64,000 nt of DNA. Origin: Reyranella sp. Lineage in GTDB: Bacteria > Pseudomonadota > Alphaproteobacteria > Reyranellales > Reyranellaceae. Location: the NCBI RefSeq assembly GCF_004297265.1, contig NZ_SCUT01000050.1:1-64000 (forward strand), read 5' to 3'. Both the position numbers and the translations under genes were made by a program. Under the pieces are notes generated by a model that did not search any database, was not told the DNA's origin, and saw only the letters and a program-made list of their open reading frames with translations. Shown one piece after another: positions 28,511 to 37,246 of this stretch (its first letter is position 1; every line of letters begins with the position of its first letter).

Positions 28511-29734
28511 CTAGGAGTCGGCAAGCTCCAGCATCACGTTCAGCAGCACCTGCGCGCCGGCCGCGAGGTCGGCGGCCTCGGTGTGCTCCTTCACATTGTG
28601 GCTGAGGCCCGCCACCGACGGCACGAAGATCATCGCCGTCGGGCAGAGGCGCTGCATCATCTGGGCGTCGTGGCCCGCGCCCGACGGCATGCGCCGCGTG
28701 CTGAGCGACAGCGCTCTGGCGTGATGCTCGACCCGGTCGACCAGGCCAGAGTCGAAGATCACCGGCTCGAAGCGCGCCAGCACCTTGGCCTCGACCTCGA
28801 CCCGTTCGGCCTGCGCGACCTCCGCGATGTGTGCGGCGACCCGCGCCTCGGCTTCCTTGAGCCTGGCCTCATCGGTGTTGCGCAGGTCGACCGAGAAGAT
28901 CGCGCGGTTGGGCACGACATTGATCAGGTTGGGCCGTAGCGCCAGCGAGCCCACCGTGGCGACCTGGTTGCCGCCCATCTCCCAGGCCAGCTTGCGCGCG
29001 AAGAGATTGACCGAGGCCGCGAGATAGCCCGCGTCCCGGCGCAGGCGCATCGGCGTCGTGCCGGCATGGTTGGAGACGCCGGTGACCGTGTACTCGGTCC
29101 ACGAGATGCCCTGCACGCTCTCGACGACGCCGATCTGTACCTTCTCCTCATCGAGGATCGGCCCCTGCTCGATATGCAGTTCGACGAAGGCATGCGGCTT
29201 CACCGCGCCGGGCTTCGCCGGCCCGAGATAGCCGATGCGCCGCAGCTCGTCGCCGACCGTGGCGCCTTCCTTGTCGGCAGCGGCATAAGCCTCGTTGAGG
29301 CCGAGGCCGCCGACATAGACCAGGCTGCCCATCATGTCGGGCTGGAAGCGCGCGCCCTCCTCGTTGGTGAAGAAAGCCACCGCGATCGGCCGGCGCGTCC
29401 TGACGCCGGCCTCGTTCAGCGCCCGCACGACCTCGAGCCCCGCCAGCACGCCGTAATTGCCGTCGTAGCGCCCGCCGGTGCGCACCGTGTCGACATGGCT
29501 GCCGGTCATGACCGGCGCGAGGTTCTCGGTCCCGGCGCGCAGGCCGATGACGTTGCCGATCGCATCGACCGTCACGGCGAGGCCCAGCGCCGTCATCCAG
29601 CCCACGACCAGGTCGCGTCCGGCCCTGTCCTCGTCGGTGAGCGCCAGCCGCGCGCAGCCGCCGCCGTCGATGGCGCCGAGGGAAGCCAGCTCGTCGAGGG
29701 CACCCAGCAGGCGCCTTTCATCCAGTCTCAACAT
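28511..29734 (-). CDS. M20-family Zn amidohydrolase (N-carbamoyl-L-amino-acid hydrolase/allantoate type)
   Basis: This 407-residue dinuclear metallohydrolase has metal ligands His80 (TGSHVDTV), Asp91 (GRYDGNYG), Glu125/126 (TNEEGARF) and His187 (ELHIEQGP), plus SGAGHDAQMM near the C-terminus. The set matches the family of L-carbamoylase, beta-ureidopropionase and allantoate amidohydrolase; which one cannot be fixed. It is convergent with dctM. Together with the D-carbamoylase gene at 23 kb it brackets the TRAP cluster. Confidence 0.85.
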   Translation of the reverse strand: MLRLDERRLLGALDELASLGAIDGGGCARLALTDEDRAGRDLVVGWMTALGLAVTVDAIGNVIGLRAGTENLAPVMTGSHVDTVRTGGRYDGNYGVLAGLEVVRALNEAGVRTRRPIAVAFFTNEEGARFQPDMMGSLVYVGGLGLNEAYAAADKEGATVGDELRRIGYLGPAKPGAVKPHAFVELHIEQGPILDEEKVQIGVVESVQGISWTEYTVTGVSNHAGTTPMRLRRDAGYLAASVNLFARKLAWEMGGNQVATVGSLALRPNLINVVPNRAIFSVDLRNTDEARLKEAEARVAAHIAEVAQAERVEVEAKVLARFEPVIFDSGLVDRVEHHARALSLSTRRMPSGAGHDAQMMQRLCPTAMIFVPSVAGLSHNVKEHTEAADLAAGAQVLLNVMLELADS

Positions 29735-29850
29735 GAATTCTCCAGTGGAACCAAGACCTTAGTCGTTCGCAGACCATCGGGCAAAATATCACGGCGGCTT
29801 GATCCGGATTGCCTTGCCAGCGCCATGGGTCGGGGTCACTTAGGAAGGCG

Positions 29851-31983
29851 ATGGCCCGTTTCCTCGCCTTTCTGTTCGTGCTGCTGGCAGGCCCGGCTTT
29901 TGCGCAGACTGTCGTGCAAACCGACAATGTGCGGTCCGAGCTCGTGTCCGAAGTCGCGACCGTGAAACCCGGCGAACCGTTCTGGGTCGGCCTGCGCCAG
30001 ACCTTGCGGCCGAAGTGGCACACCTACTGGAAAAACCCGGGCGAATCGGGATTGCCCACCGAGATTGCGTGGAAACTGCCCGAAGGCGCCAAGGCCGATC
30101 CCATCGTCTGGCCGGCGCCGATCCGCTTCGATATCGGTGGCGTCATCAATTACGGCTTCAAGGACGAGTCGGTGCTGCTGGTGCGCATCACGCCGCCGGC
30201 TGGCCTGACGGGACCGTTCACCCTCGCCGCCGAAGCCAACTGGCTGGTCTGCGAGGACGTTTGCATCCCCGAGGAGGGCAAGTTCGAGCTGGTGTTGCCG
30301 TCCGGTGCGGCCACGACGCCGGCGCCGCCCGCCACGCTCGCCCTGTTCGAACAGGCGCGCCGGGCGGTCCCGATCGCCAGCCCGTGGCCGGCCCGCTATG
30401 GCCTGTCCAAGGCCGGCGACCCGACCCTGCTGGTCGAGGCCAAGGGCCTGAAGCCGGACGCGATCAGCGACGTCTACTTCTTTCCCGCCGAGTGGGGACC
30501 CGTCGCCACCATGGCCAAACAGAGCGCCACGGTCACGGCCGAGGGCATCCGCATCCCCTTGAAGAAGGGTGACGCCAAGGCCGCGATGCCCGCCGAACTC
30601 GCCGGCACCCTGGTCCTCACCGAAAAGACCGCCGACGGCAGTGTGAAACAGGCCTTCGATCTCTCGGCAAAGCTCGATCCTGCCTTCGTGCCAGCCGCGG
30701 CCGCATCGCTCGCAAATGCCGTGGGTGCCGAGCAGCTCTCGCTGTTGCAGGCGCTGGCGTTCGCGCTGCTGGGCGGGCTGATCCTGAATCTGATGCCCTG
30801 CGTCTTCCCGGTGCTGGCCATGAAGGCGGCGGCCTTCGCGCGGCTCGCCGGCCACGAGCGCAGTGAGATGCGGCGCGACGGGCTCGCCTATACGGCGGGT
30901 GTCCTGGTCGCCTTCGCCGCCATGGCGGGGGTCGTGATCGCGATCCGCTCGACCGTGGGCGACGTGAGCTGGGGCTTCCAGTTCCAGTCGCCGGTCTTTT
31001 CGCTGCTGATCGCCTATCTGTTCTTCGTGGTCGGCCTCAACCTCTCCGGCGTGTTCGAGGTCGGCAGCCGGCTGGCCGGCGTCGGCCAGGGTCTCGCTTC
31101 CAGGGGCGGTACGACGGGGGCTTTCTTCACCGGTGTGCTGGCGGTGATCGTGGCGACGCCCTGCACCGCGCCGTTCATGGCGGCCGCCCTTGGCTTTGCG
31201 CTCAGCCAGCCGGCGCCCGCCACGGTCGCGGTGCTGCTGGCCATGGGCCTGGGGCTTGCCCTTCCCTATCTCGCTTTGTCGATGACGCCGGCCCTGCAGC
31301 GGCTGATGCCGCGGCCCGGCCCGTGGATGGACCGGCTGCGCCAGTTCCTCGCCTTCCCGATGTACGCCTCCGCCGTCTGGATGATCTGGGTGCTGACCCA
31401 GCAGACCGGCGCCGACGGCGTGCTCTATGCGCTGGGCGGCATGATCCTGATCGCCTTCGCGATCTGGCTGCTGCGGCTCGGCAACGGCGCATCGGCGGGC
31501 ACCTGGGTCCGCCGCGGACTGGCCGCTGGTGCCGTCCTCCTGGCCTTTGCCGCCACGCTCAAGCTGGACGACAGTCCCGCCACCGCCGCCTCGGCGTCGG
31601 GCGGCCCGAACGCCGGCGTCAGCTTCGACGGCTGGGAACGCTTCTCGCGCGCCCGCATGGCCGAAGCCGTCGCCGCGGGCAAGCCGGTGTTCGTCGACTT
31701 CACCGCCGCCTGGTGCATTACTTGCTTGGTGAACGAGCGGGTAGCGCTCGAAACGCCAGCCACTCGCAAGGCGTTCGAGCAGGCGGGGGTCGTCAAGCTC
31801 AAGGGCGACTGGACCAACCGCGATTCCGAGATCACCGGCGTGCTGAAGGAACTCGGCCGCGCCGGGGTGCCGTTGTATCTGTTCTGGGCGCCGGGGGCGG
31901 ATCGGCCGAAGATCCTGCCTCAGGTCCTCACCGAGTCGCTGATCCTGTCGGAGTTGTCGTCAATCCAGCAAGCCAAGCGTTAG
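29851..31983 (+). CDS. DsbD/ScsB-like protein-disulfide reductase
   Basis: This 710-residue membrane protein would pass electrons from the cytosol to periplasmic thiols. A signal peptide ends near AFA (residue 15-16). A large N-terminal periplasmic domain contains WHTYWKNPGESGLPTEI and a cysteine pair around WLVCEDVCIPEEG. The central eight-helix CcdA-like part carries Cys317 (LMPCVFP) and Cys438 (ATPCTAP), and the C-terminal thioredoxin domain has WCITC with Cys622 and Cys625. The large N-terminal domain resembles ScsB more than E. coli DsbD. The ATG at 29851 has AGGAAGG upstream. It is followed 9 bases later by a thioredoxin-fold gene. Confidence 0.88.
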   Translation: MARFLAFLFVLLAGPAFAQTVVQTDNVRSELVSEVATVKPGEPFWVGLRQTLRPKWHTYWKNPGESGLPTEIAWKLPEGAKADPIVWPAPIRFDIGGVINYGFKDESVLLVRITPPAGLTGPFTLAAEANWLVCEDVCIPEEGKFELVLPSGAATTPAPPATLALFEQARRAVPIASPWPARYGLSKAGDPTLLVEAKGLKPDAISDVYFFPAEWGPVATMAKQSATVTAEGIRIPLKKGDAKAAMPAELAGTLVLTEKTADGSVKQAFDLSAKLDPAFVPAAAASLANAVGAEQLSLLQALAFALLGGLILNLMPCVFPVLAMKAAAFARLAGHERSEMRRDGLAYTAGVLVAFAAMAGVVIAIRSTVGDVSWGFQFQSPVFSLLIAYLFFVVGLNLSGVFEVGSRLAGVGQGLASRGGTTGAFFTGVLAVIVATPCTAPFMAAALGFALSQPAPATVAVLLAMGLGLALPYLALSMTPALQRLMPRPGPWMDRLRQFLAFPMYASAVWMIWVLTQQTGADGVLYALGGMILIAFAIWLLRLGNGASAGTWVRRGLAAGAVLLAFAATLKLDDSPATAASASGGPNAGVSFDGWERFSRARMAEAVAAGKPVFVDFTAAWCITCLVNERVALETPATRKAFEQAGVVKLKGDWTNRDSEITGVLKELGRAGVPLYLFWAPGADRPKILPQVLTESLILSELSSIQQAKR

Positions 31984-31992
31984 GAGGTAGAC

Positions 31993-32634
31993 ATGTCGAA
32001 GCTGAATGTTCCCCGTCGTTCGCTAATGATCGGTGGCGCTGCACTCGCCCTCGCCCCTGCTGCGGCTTTCGCCACCTCGAGCCCGGACATCGGCAAGCCC
32101 GCGCCGCAGTTCAGCGCGGTCGACAGCAACGGCAAGACCTGGTCGCTGGCCGACCTCAAGGGCAAGGTCGTCGTCCTGGAGACGACGAATCACGACTGCC
32201 CCTACGTAGGCAAGCACTACACGTCCAACAACATGCAGGATCAGCAGCGTGAGGCCGCCGCCAAGGGCGTCGTCTGGCTGACCGTCGCCTCCTCCGCCAA
32301 GGGCGAGCAGGGCCATGTGACCGCGCAGCAGGCGAACGAACTCACCCGGAGCCGCAACGCCGCGCCGGCGGCCGTGCTGCTCGACCCCGAGAGCAAGGTC
32401 GCGCGCGCCTACGGCGCCACCGTGACTCCGCACATGTACATCATCGATGCCAATGGCATCCTGGTCTACAAGGGTGGCATCGACTCGATCCCGTCCTCGA
32501 ACGTCGCCGACATTCCCAAGGCCACGCAGTATGTCCGCGTCGCTCTGGGCCAGGTGCAGGCCGGCCAGCAGGTCGCCGACTCCTCGACCCGCGCCTACGG
32601 CTGCACCTTGAAGTATCCGAAAACCTCGACCTGA
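31993..32634 (+). CDS. Secreted thioredoxin-fold (AhpC/TSA-like) protein
   Basis: This 213-residue protein has a twin-arginine-like signal (VPRRSLMIGGAALAL, cleavage near residue 27) and a peroxiredoxin/thioredoxin fold. The usual CxxC position reads NHDCPYVGKHY with one cysteine, Cys69. A second cysteine, Cys204, lies near the C-terminus in AYGCTLKY. That pattern fits a peroxiredoxin-like or one-Cys redox protein. Its tight placement after the DsbD-like gene suggests it receives electrons from that reductase, which is inference. Confidence 0.82.
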   Translation: MSKLNVPRRSLMIGGAALALAPAAAFATSSPDIGKPAPQFSAVDSNGKTWSLADLKGKVVVLETTNHDCPYVGKHYTSNNMQDQQREAAAKGVVWLTVASSAKGEQGHVTAQQANELTRSRNAAPAAVLLDPESKVARAYGATVTPHMYIIDANGILVYKGGIDSIPSSNVADIPKATQYVRVALGQVQAGQQVADSSTRAYGCTLKYPKTST

Positions 32635-32644
32635 CGAACCGGCC

Positions 32645-33718
32645 ATGCCGCACGACGGCTGGCATCCGCACGACGAGACTCACGATCACCACCACCGTCA
32701 CGGCCCGCCCAAGCGGCGGACCGTGCTGGCGGCGGCGGCGCTGCTGCCGTTCGGGAGCGCCAGCGCCCAGACGGTCGATGCCGCCCAGCGCATCGCCGAC
32801 GCCGCCAACCGCTTCCTCCTCTCGCTCGACGACGGTCAGCGCCAGAAGGCGATGATCGCCTTCGAGTCGGGCAAACGTCTCGACTGGCACTACATTCCGC
32901 GCAGCCGCTCCGGGCTGAGCGTGGGCGAGATGCGGTCCAACCAGGCCGATGCCGCCCGCGCGCTCTTCGCCTCGGTGCTGAGCCAGCGCGGCCTCGAACT
33001 GCTCGACGGTGTGCGCCTGCTCGAAGGCGTGCTGCGCGAGCAGCAGGGCAGCTTCCGCGACCCCGGCCGCTATTACGTCTCGGTCTTCGGCACGCCCGGC
33101 CGTTTCCCCTGGGGCTGGCGCTTCGAGGGCCATCATCTGTCGCTGAACGTGGCGCTGCCCGCGCCCGGCCACGTCTCGGTAACGCCCTTCTTCGCCGGTG
33201 CCCATCCCGCCACCGTGCGCGATGGTCCCAATGCCGGCTTCCGCCTGCTCGGCGCCTCGGAAGACATAGCCCGCCGGATCATGGCCGGCCTCGACGAGCA
33301 GCAGCGCCAGGCCGCGACCATCGCGAACCGTTCGTTCGGCGAGATCGTGGCCAGTCCGCAGCGAGAGCAGGATCTCGGCAGTCCGAAGGGCCTGCTGCTC
33401 GGCGACATGACGGGCGCGCAGCGCACCCTGCTCGAGGCGCTGATGGACCGTTTCCTCGGCACGCTTGCCGCCGACCTGCTGGCAAAACAGAAACAGCGCG
33501 TCCTGGAACAAGGTCTGCCGACATTCCGCTTCGCCTGGGCCGGTTCATTGACACCGGGCGAGGCGCACTACTTCCGCCTGCACGGGCCTGCGACCCTGAT
33601 CGAGCACGACAATACCCAGAACAGCGCCAATCATATCCATGCCGTGTGGCGCGACCTCGCCGCCGATTTCGGCCGCGACACGCTGGCCGATCACTATCGC
33701 CAGCAGAAGCATCGCTGA
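32645..33718 (+). CDS. DUF3500 protein with His-rich N-terminus
   Basis: This 357-residue exported protein matches the DUF3500 family (unknown function): LDWHYIPRSRSGLSVGEM, GWRFEGHHLSLNV and the C-terminal HDNTQNSANHIHAVWRD are its marks. Residues 1-22 are histidine-rich (HDETHDHHHRHG) and precede a twin-arginine-like signal, KRRTVLAAAALLPFG. It lies 10 bases after the thioredoxin-fold gene, so the three genes from 29851 are probably one operon. Function is unknown. Confidence 0.82.
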   Translation: MPHDGWHPHDETHDHHHRHGPPKRRTVLAAAALLPFGSASAQTVDAAQRIADAANRFLLSLDDGQRQKAMIAFESGKRLDWHYIPRSRSGLSVGEMRSNQADAARALFASVLSQRGLELLDGVRLLEGVLREQQGSFRDPGRYYVSVFGTPGRFPWGWRFEGHHLSLNVALPAPGHVSVTPFFAGAHPATVRDGPNAGFRLLGASEDIARRIMAGLDEQQRQAATIANRSFGEIVASPQREQDLGSPKGLLLGDMTGAQRTLLEALMDRFLGTLAADLLAKQKQRVLEQGLPTFRFAWAGSLTPGEAHYFRLHGPATLIEHDNTQNSANHIHAVWRDLAADFGRDTLADHYRQQKHR

Positions 33719-33726
33719 GGGACGGC

Positions 33727-34782
33727 TCAGCCCGGGTGGACAAGCCGGTGGATGAAGCCCAGCTTTTCGATCACCGGGGCCGACAGCACGAAGGGATAAA
33801 GGTCGGCCTGTCCCATGGCGCGGTTGAGGCTGTTCAGCGCCAGCGATAGCGGCATCCAGGCGTCGACGAGCTGACCGATTTCGGCCGCGCGATAGGGATC
33901 GAAATCGACGGTGGCATCGAGCTCGTCTCCCTTCGCGAGACGGGGCTGCACCGTCAAGCCGAAGGCTCGCGCGATCTCGAGCGTGTCGACGATGTGCATA
34001 TAGTGCGCCCAGGTCTCGGCGAAGTCCTCCCACGGATGGGAGCTCGCGTAGTGGCTGACGAAGTTCGCCTGCCAGTCGGGTGGCGCGCCGTTGGCGTAGT
34101 GAGCCTGCAACGCCTGCCCGTAATCCTGGCTGTCATCACCGAAGAGTTGCCGGCAGGCCTCCAGCTGACCGCCATCTCGCACCAGCCGGTCCCAGTAGTA
34201 GTGACCGATCTCATGACGGAAATGCCCGAGGAGTGTCCGGTACGGCTCGTGCATGGCGACGCGGTTCTTCTCGCGCACCGCATCGTCGGCCTCGGCGAGC
34301 GCGATCGTGATGAGGCCGTTGTCGTGGCCTGTCATCACGCGCGGCGCATTGGGCTCGGGGAGTTCGGCCAGGAAGTCGAAGGCCAGTCCATTTTCCGGTG
34401 ATTCGGCCTTGGTCGGTAGCGGCAGCTTCAAACGCAGCAGCGAATAAAAGAGCCGGTGCTTGGCGATCTCGATCTTCTGCCAGTGAGCCAGGTTGTCGGC
34501 GATCGCCAGATCGGGGATCGTCCTGTTATGCCGGCAGGACAGGCAGAAGGTTTCCGGGGAATCCGACTCCACCAGCCAGTTGCAGGCGGCGTGCCGGGCG
34601 TTCGCGCAAAAGCGATAGAGCACATCCGGCGAGGCCAGGGCACGCCACGAATCGCCCTCCGGCTCGAGAGCCGAAAGAGTCGCGACAGCGGGTACGTATC
34701 CCAGCTTGTGTCCGCATTTCACGCAGACATCGTTCTCGAAATAGAGGATCTGCTGGCAGCTTTGGCACTTGAACAGTTTCAT
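33727..34782 (-). CDS. Putative zinc-binding metallopeptidase with zinc ribbon
   Basis: This 351-residue protein begins with a zinc ribbon, FKCQSCQ and VCVKCGHK, and has a zincin motif, HEIGHYYW, in the middle. A second cysteine cluster (FCANARHAACNW and FCLSCRHN) lies between. The N-terminal ribbon plus HEIGH architecture is that of the uncharacterised putative zinc-binding metallopeptidase family. No signal peptide is seen, so it is probably cytosolic. The ATG at 34782 is used; a GTG three codons upstream is in frame. It is convergent with the DUF3500 gene, 8 bases apart. Confidence 0.82.
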   Translation of the reverse strand: MKLFKCQSCQQILYFENDVCVKCGHKLGYVPAVATLSALEPEGDSWRALASPDVLYRFCANARHAACNWLVESDSPETFCLSCRHNRTIPDLAIADNLAHWQKIEIAKHRLFYSLLRLKLPLPTKAESPENGLAFDFLAELPEPNAPRVMTGHDNGLITIALAEADDAVREKNRVAMHEPYRTLLGHFRHEIGHYYWDRLVRDGGQLEACRQLFGDDSQDYGQALQAHYANGAPPDWQANFVSHYASSHPWEDFAETWAHYMHIVDTLEIARAFGLTVQPRLAKGDELDATVDFDPYRAAEIGQLVDAWMPLSLALNSLNRAMGQADLYPFVLSAPVIEKLGFIHRLVHPG

Positions 34783-34887
34783 GGCCGCCACAACGCCCGA
34801 CCGGCCGCCATGTTGCGTTGCAGTCCCGTTGCGCGGGAACTTTATCCCCTCCTCGGCCGTTCAAGGGCCATACAGGGGGAGATGCAC

Positions 34888-35976
34888 ATGGCAGCCCGGA
34901 CCGGAATCGAAACTGGGGCATCGGCCGAAGTGCCCGTCGAAGCGCCCTCCGTCTTCGTGCACGGCGGTCGCGTCCTGCCCTCCGTCACCGTGGATACCTA
35001 CAACGAAGAGCTGCGCGACGAGGAAGGTTTCGTGGGCGACCGCGCCAGCCGGCGTGCGTTCCAGGCCATCCTCGCCGACTGGCGCGACCGGTTGAAGGAA
35101 CGCGGCGAAGATCCGTTCGGCGACGTGCCGATGGAAGAGATATCGAAGTCCAAGCTGGACAAGATGCTGAACGGCGGCGACCCGGTCTCCGCCGGGCTCG
35201 TCCATACCGTCGTCGAAGAGTTCGCGGGCGAGCTGGCGACGGTGGTGCGCCGCTTCCTGCGCCTCGGCTCATGGAAGGACACCGAGCGCATCGTCATCGG
35301 CGGCGGCATGATCGGCAGCCGGATCGGCGAACTCGCCATGGGACGCGCCAGCATCATCCTGGCCGCCGAGAGCGTGACGATCGAGCTGCAGGCGATCGAG
35401 AACGATCCCGACGAGGCCGGGCTGATCGGCGCCGTGCACCTGGCGCCGAGCTGGGTAATGGCGGGACACGATGCCATCCTCGCCGTCGACATCGGCGGCA
35501 CCAACGTGCGGGTCGGCGTGGTCGAGCTCAATGCCGGCAAGCGCGGCGAAGTCGGGGAGGCCGACGTCTGGAAGCGGCAGGTCTGGCGCCACGCCGACGA
35601 CGAGCCCGACCGCGACGAGGCGATCGAAAGGATCGCCGCGATGCTGAACAAGCTGATCGACCGCGCGAAACAGGAGAAGATCAAGCTCGCGCCGTTCATG
35701 GGTATCGGCTGTCCCGGCCTGATCGACGAGCACGGCTTCATCCTGAAGGGTGGTCAGAACCTGCCGGGCAACTGGGAGGGCAAGTCGTTCAACCTCGCGG
35801 CCGCCCTCTCCGCCCATCTTCCCAAGATCGACGGGCACGAGATCTTCATCCAGATCCACAATGACGCCGTCGTCCAGGGCCTGAGCGAGGTCCCGAACAT
35901 GAAGGACGTCGAGCACTGGGGCGTCATGACGATCGGCACCGGCCTCGGCAACGCCCGGTTCACCAATCGGGAGTGA
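34888..35976 (+). CDS. ROK-family sugar kinase-like protein with circularly permuted motif order
   Basis: This 362-residue protein contains all main ROK sugar-kinase motifs but in swapped order. The segment normally at the C-terminus comes first: EGFVGDRAS (46-54), the adenosine-side IVIGGGMIG (135-143) and AGLIGAVHLAP (177-187). The normal N-terminal half then follows: phosphate-1 DIGGTNVRVG (201-210), GIGCPGLID (272-280), NLPGNW (291-296), catalytic Asp326 in HNDAVVQG, and phosphate-2 GTGLGNA (350-356). It then stops. The ROK zinc motif (GH...CxCG...GC.E) is absent. The ATG at 34888 has AGGGGGAG 6 bases upstream; an ATG at 34882 is too close to it. Substrate is unknown; glucokinase-like activity is only a guess. 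Confidence 0.8.
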   Translation: MAARTGIETGASAEVPVEAPSVFVHGGRVLPSVTVDTYNEELRDEEGFVGDRASRRAFQAILADWRDRLKERGEDPFGDVPMEEISKSKLDKMLNGGDPVSAGLVHTVVEEFAGELATVVRRFLRLGSWKDTERIVIGGGMIGSRIGELAMGRASIILAAESVTIELQAIENDPDEAGLIGAVHLAPSWVMAGHDAILAVDIGGTNVRVGVVELNAGKRGEVGEADVWKRQVWRHADDEPDRDEAIERIAAMLNKLIDRAKQEKIKLAPFMGIGCPGLIDEHGFILKGGQNLPGNWEGKSFNLAAALSAHLPKIDGHEIFIQIHNDAVVQGLSEVPNMKDVEHWGVMTIGTGLGNARFTNRE

Positions 35977-35993
35977 CGCAAAGAACGAAGCAA

Positions 35994-36065
35994 TGGAGCG
36001 CGCAACTCCAGTTGCGCTCAAGCATCGCCGCTAGAACATGAGCGCCACTGGAGTGGCGCGCTCCA
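35994..36065. repeat. Nested palindromic element between convergent genes
   Basis: Outer arms TGGAGCGCGC (35994-36003) and GCGCGCTCCA (36056-36065) enclose two small hairpins, GCGCAACT-CC-AGTTGCGC and GCGCCACT-GG-AGTGGCGC. It fills the gap between the convergent ROK and cysteine synthase genes. No T-run follows, so it is more like an intergenic palindromic repeat than a classic terminator. Confidence 0.7.
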
Positions 36066-36072
36066 ATGAGCC

Positions 36073-37149
36073 CTACCCCATCTGGTAGCCGGGCGTGGAC
36101 CTGGAGATGGCGATCTCCTCCGCGTCCATGTCGTCGATGATGCCTTCGAACAGCGGCGTGGTGAGATAGCGCTCGCCAGTATCGGGCAGCATGCAGAGGA
36201 TGACCGAACCGGGCGCGGCCTTCTCTGCCACCTGGAGTGCCACGGCGAAGGTCGAGCCGCCGGAGATGCCGGTGAAGATGCCTTCCTTCTGCGCCAGTGC
36301 CTTGGCGCACTTGATGCCTTCGGCTCCGGCGATCGGCAGCAGCTCGTCGTAGTACTTCTTGTCGATCGACTCCTGCAGCACGAGCGGAATGAAATCCGGC
36401 GTCCAGCCCTGGATCGGATGCGGCTCGAAGGCAGGATGGCTGACCGAAGGGGAGCCGTCGGCGGCCCTCTCCTGCGCCTTGCCGCTACCGACGAGCTGGG
36501 CATTGGCGGGCTCGGTGAGGATGATCTTCGTCTCCGGCCGCTCCTTGCGCAGCACCCGCGCCACGCCGGTGACAGTGCCGCCGGTCCCGTAGCCGCTCAC
36601 GAAATAGTCGAGCCGGCCGCCCTTGAAGTCGGCCAGGATCTCACGCGCCGTCGTGGCTTCGTGAATCTCGGCATTGGCATCCGTCTCGAACTGATGGGCG
36701 AGGAACCAGCCGTTGGCCTTCGCGAGCTCGACCGCCTTCTGGTACATGCCGAAGCCCTTCTGGGCGCGCGGGGTCAGCACGACCTTGGCGCCCAGCATGC
36801 GCATCAGCTTGCGCCGCTCGATCGAGAAACTGTCCGCCATGGTAACGACCAGCGGATAGCCCTTCTGGGCGCAGACCATCGCAAGCCCGATGCCGGTATT
36901 GCCGCTGGTCGCCTCGACCACGGTCTGGCCCGGCTTCAGCGTGCCGTTGCGCTCGGCGGCCTCGATGATGTTGACGGCCAGGCGATCCTTCACCGAGCCG
37001 CCGGGATTGAAGGCCTCGGCCTTGACGTAGATCGTGACGCCCTTGGGCGCCAGCGCGTTGATGCGGATGCACGGCGTGTCGCCGATCGTGTCGAGCACGT
37101 TGTCGTAAAGCCGACCGCGTCCCGCGGTGGTCCGGATCTTGGTGCCCAT
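36073..37149 (-). CDS. cysK: Cysteine synthase (CysK-type, PLP-dependent)
   Basis: This enzyme makes cysteine from O-acetylserine and sulfide in the cytosol. The 358-residue protein has the PLP lysine Lys54 in NPGGSVKDRL, the ATSGNTGIGLAMV asparagine loop, and the phosphate-binding YGTGGTVTGVARVL. It is about 30-40 residues longer than E. coli CysK, the extra being at the C-terminus after the catalytic core. Cystathionine beta-synthase-like activity cannot be excluded. Confidence 0.87.
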   Translation of the reverse strand: MGTKIRTTAGRGRLYDNVLDTIGDTPCIRINALAPKGVTIYVKAEAFNPGGSVKDRLAVNIIEAAERNGTLKPGQTVVEATSGNTGIGLAMVCAQKGYPLVVTMADSFSIERRKLMRMLGAKVVLTPRAQKGFGMYQKAVELAKANGWFLAHQFETDANAEIHEATTAREILADFKGGRLDYFVSGYGTGGTVTGVARVLRKERPETKIILTEPANAQLVGSGKAQERAADGSPSVSHPAFEPHPIQGWTPDFIPLVLQESIDKKYYDELLPIAGAEGIKCAKALAQKEGIFTGISGGSTFAVALQVAEKAAPGSVILCMLPDTGERYLTTPLFEGIIDDMDAEEIAISRSTPGYQMG

Positions 37150-37246
37150 TGTCGTCTCCCGTTGGGTGGAGGCGAATTCTACGCCGGTTCAGCGGCAGCG
37201 CGAAACTGGCGTAGGATGGCGAGGATGCGGGGGTGGGGAGCAAGCG

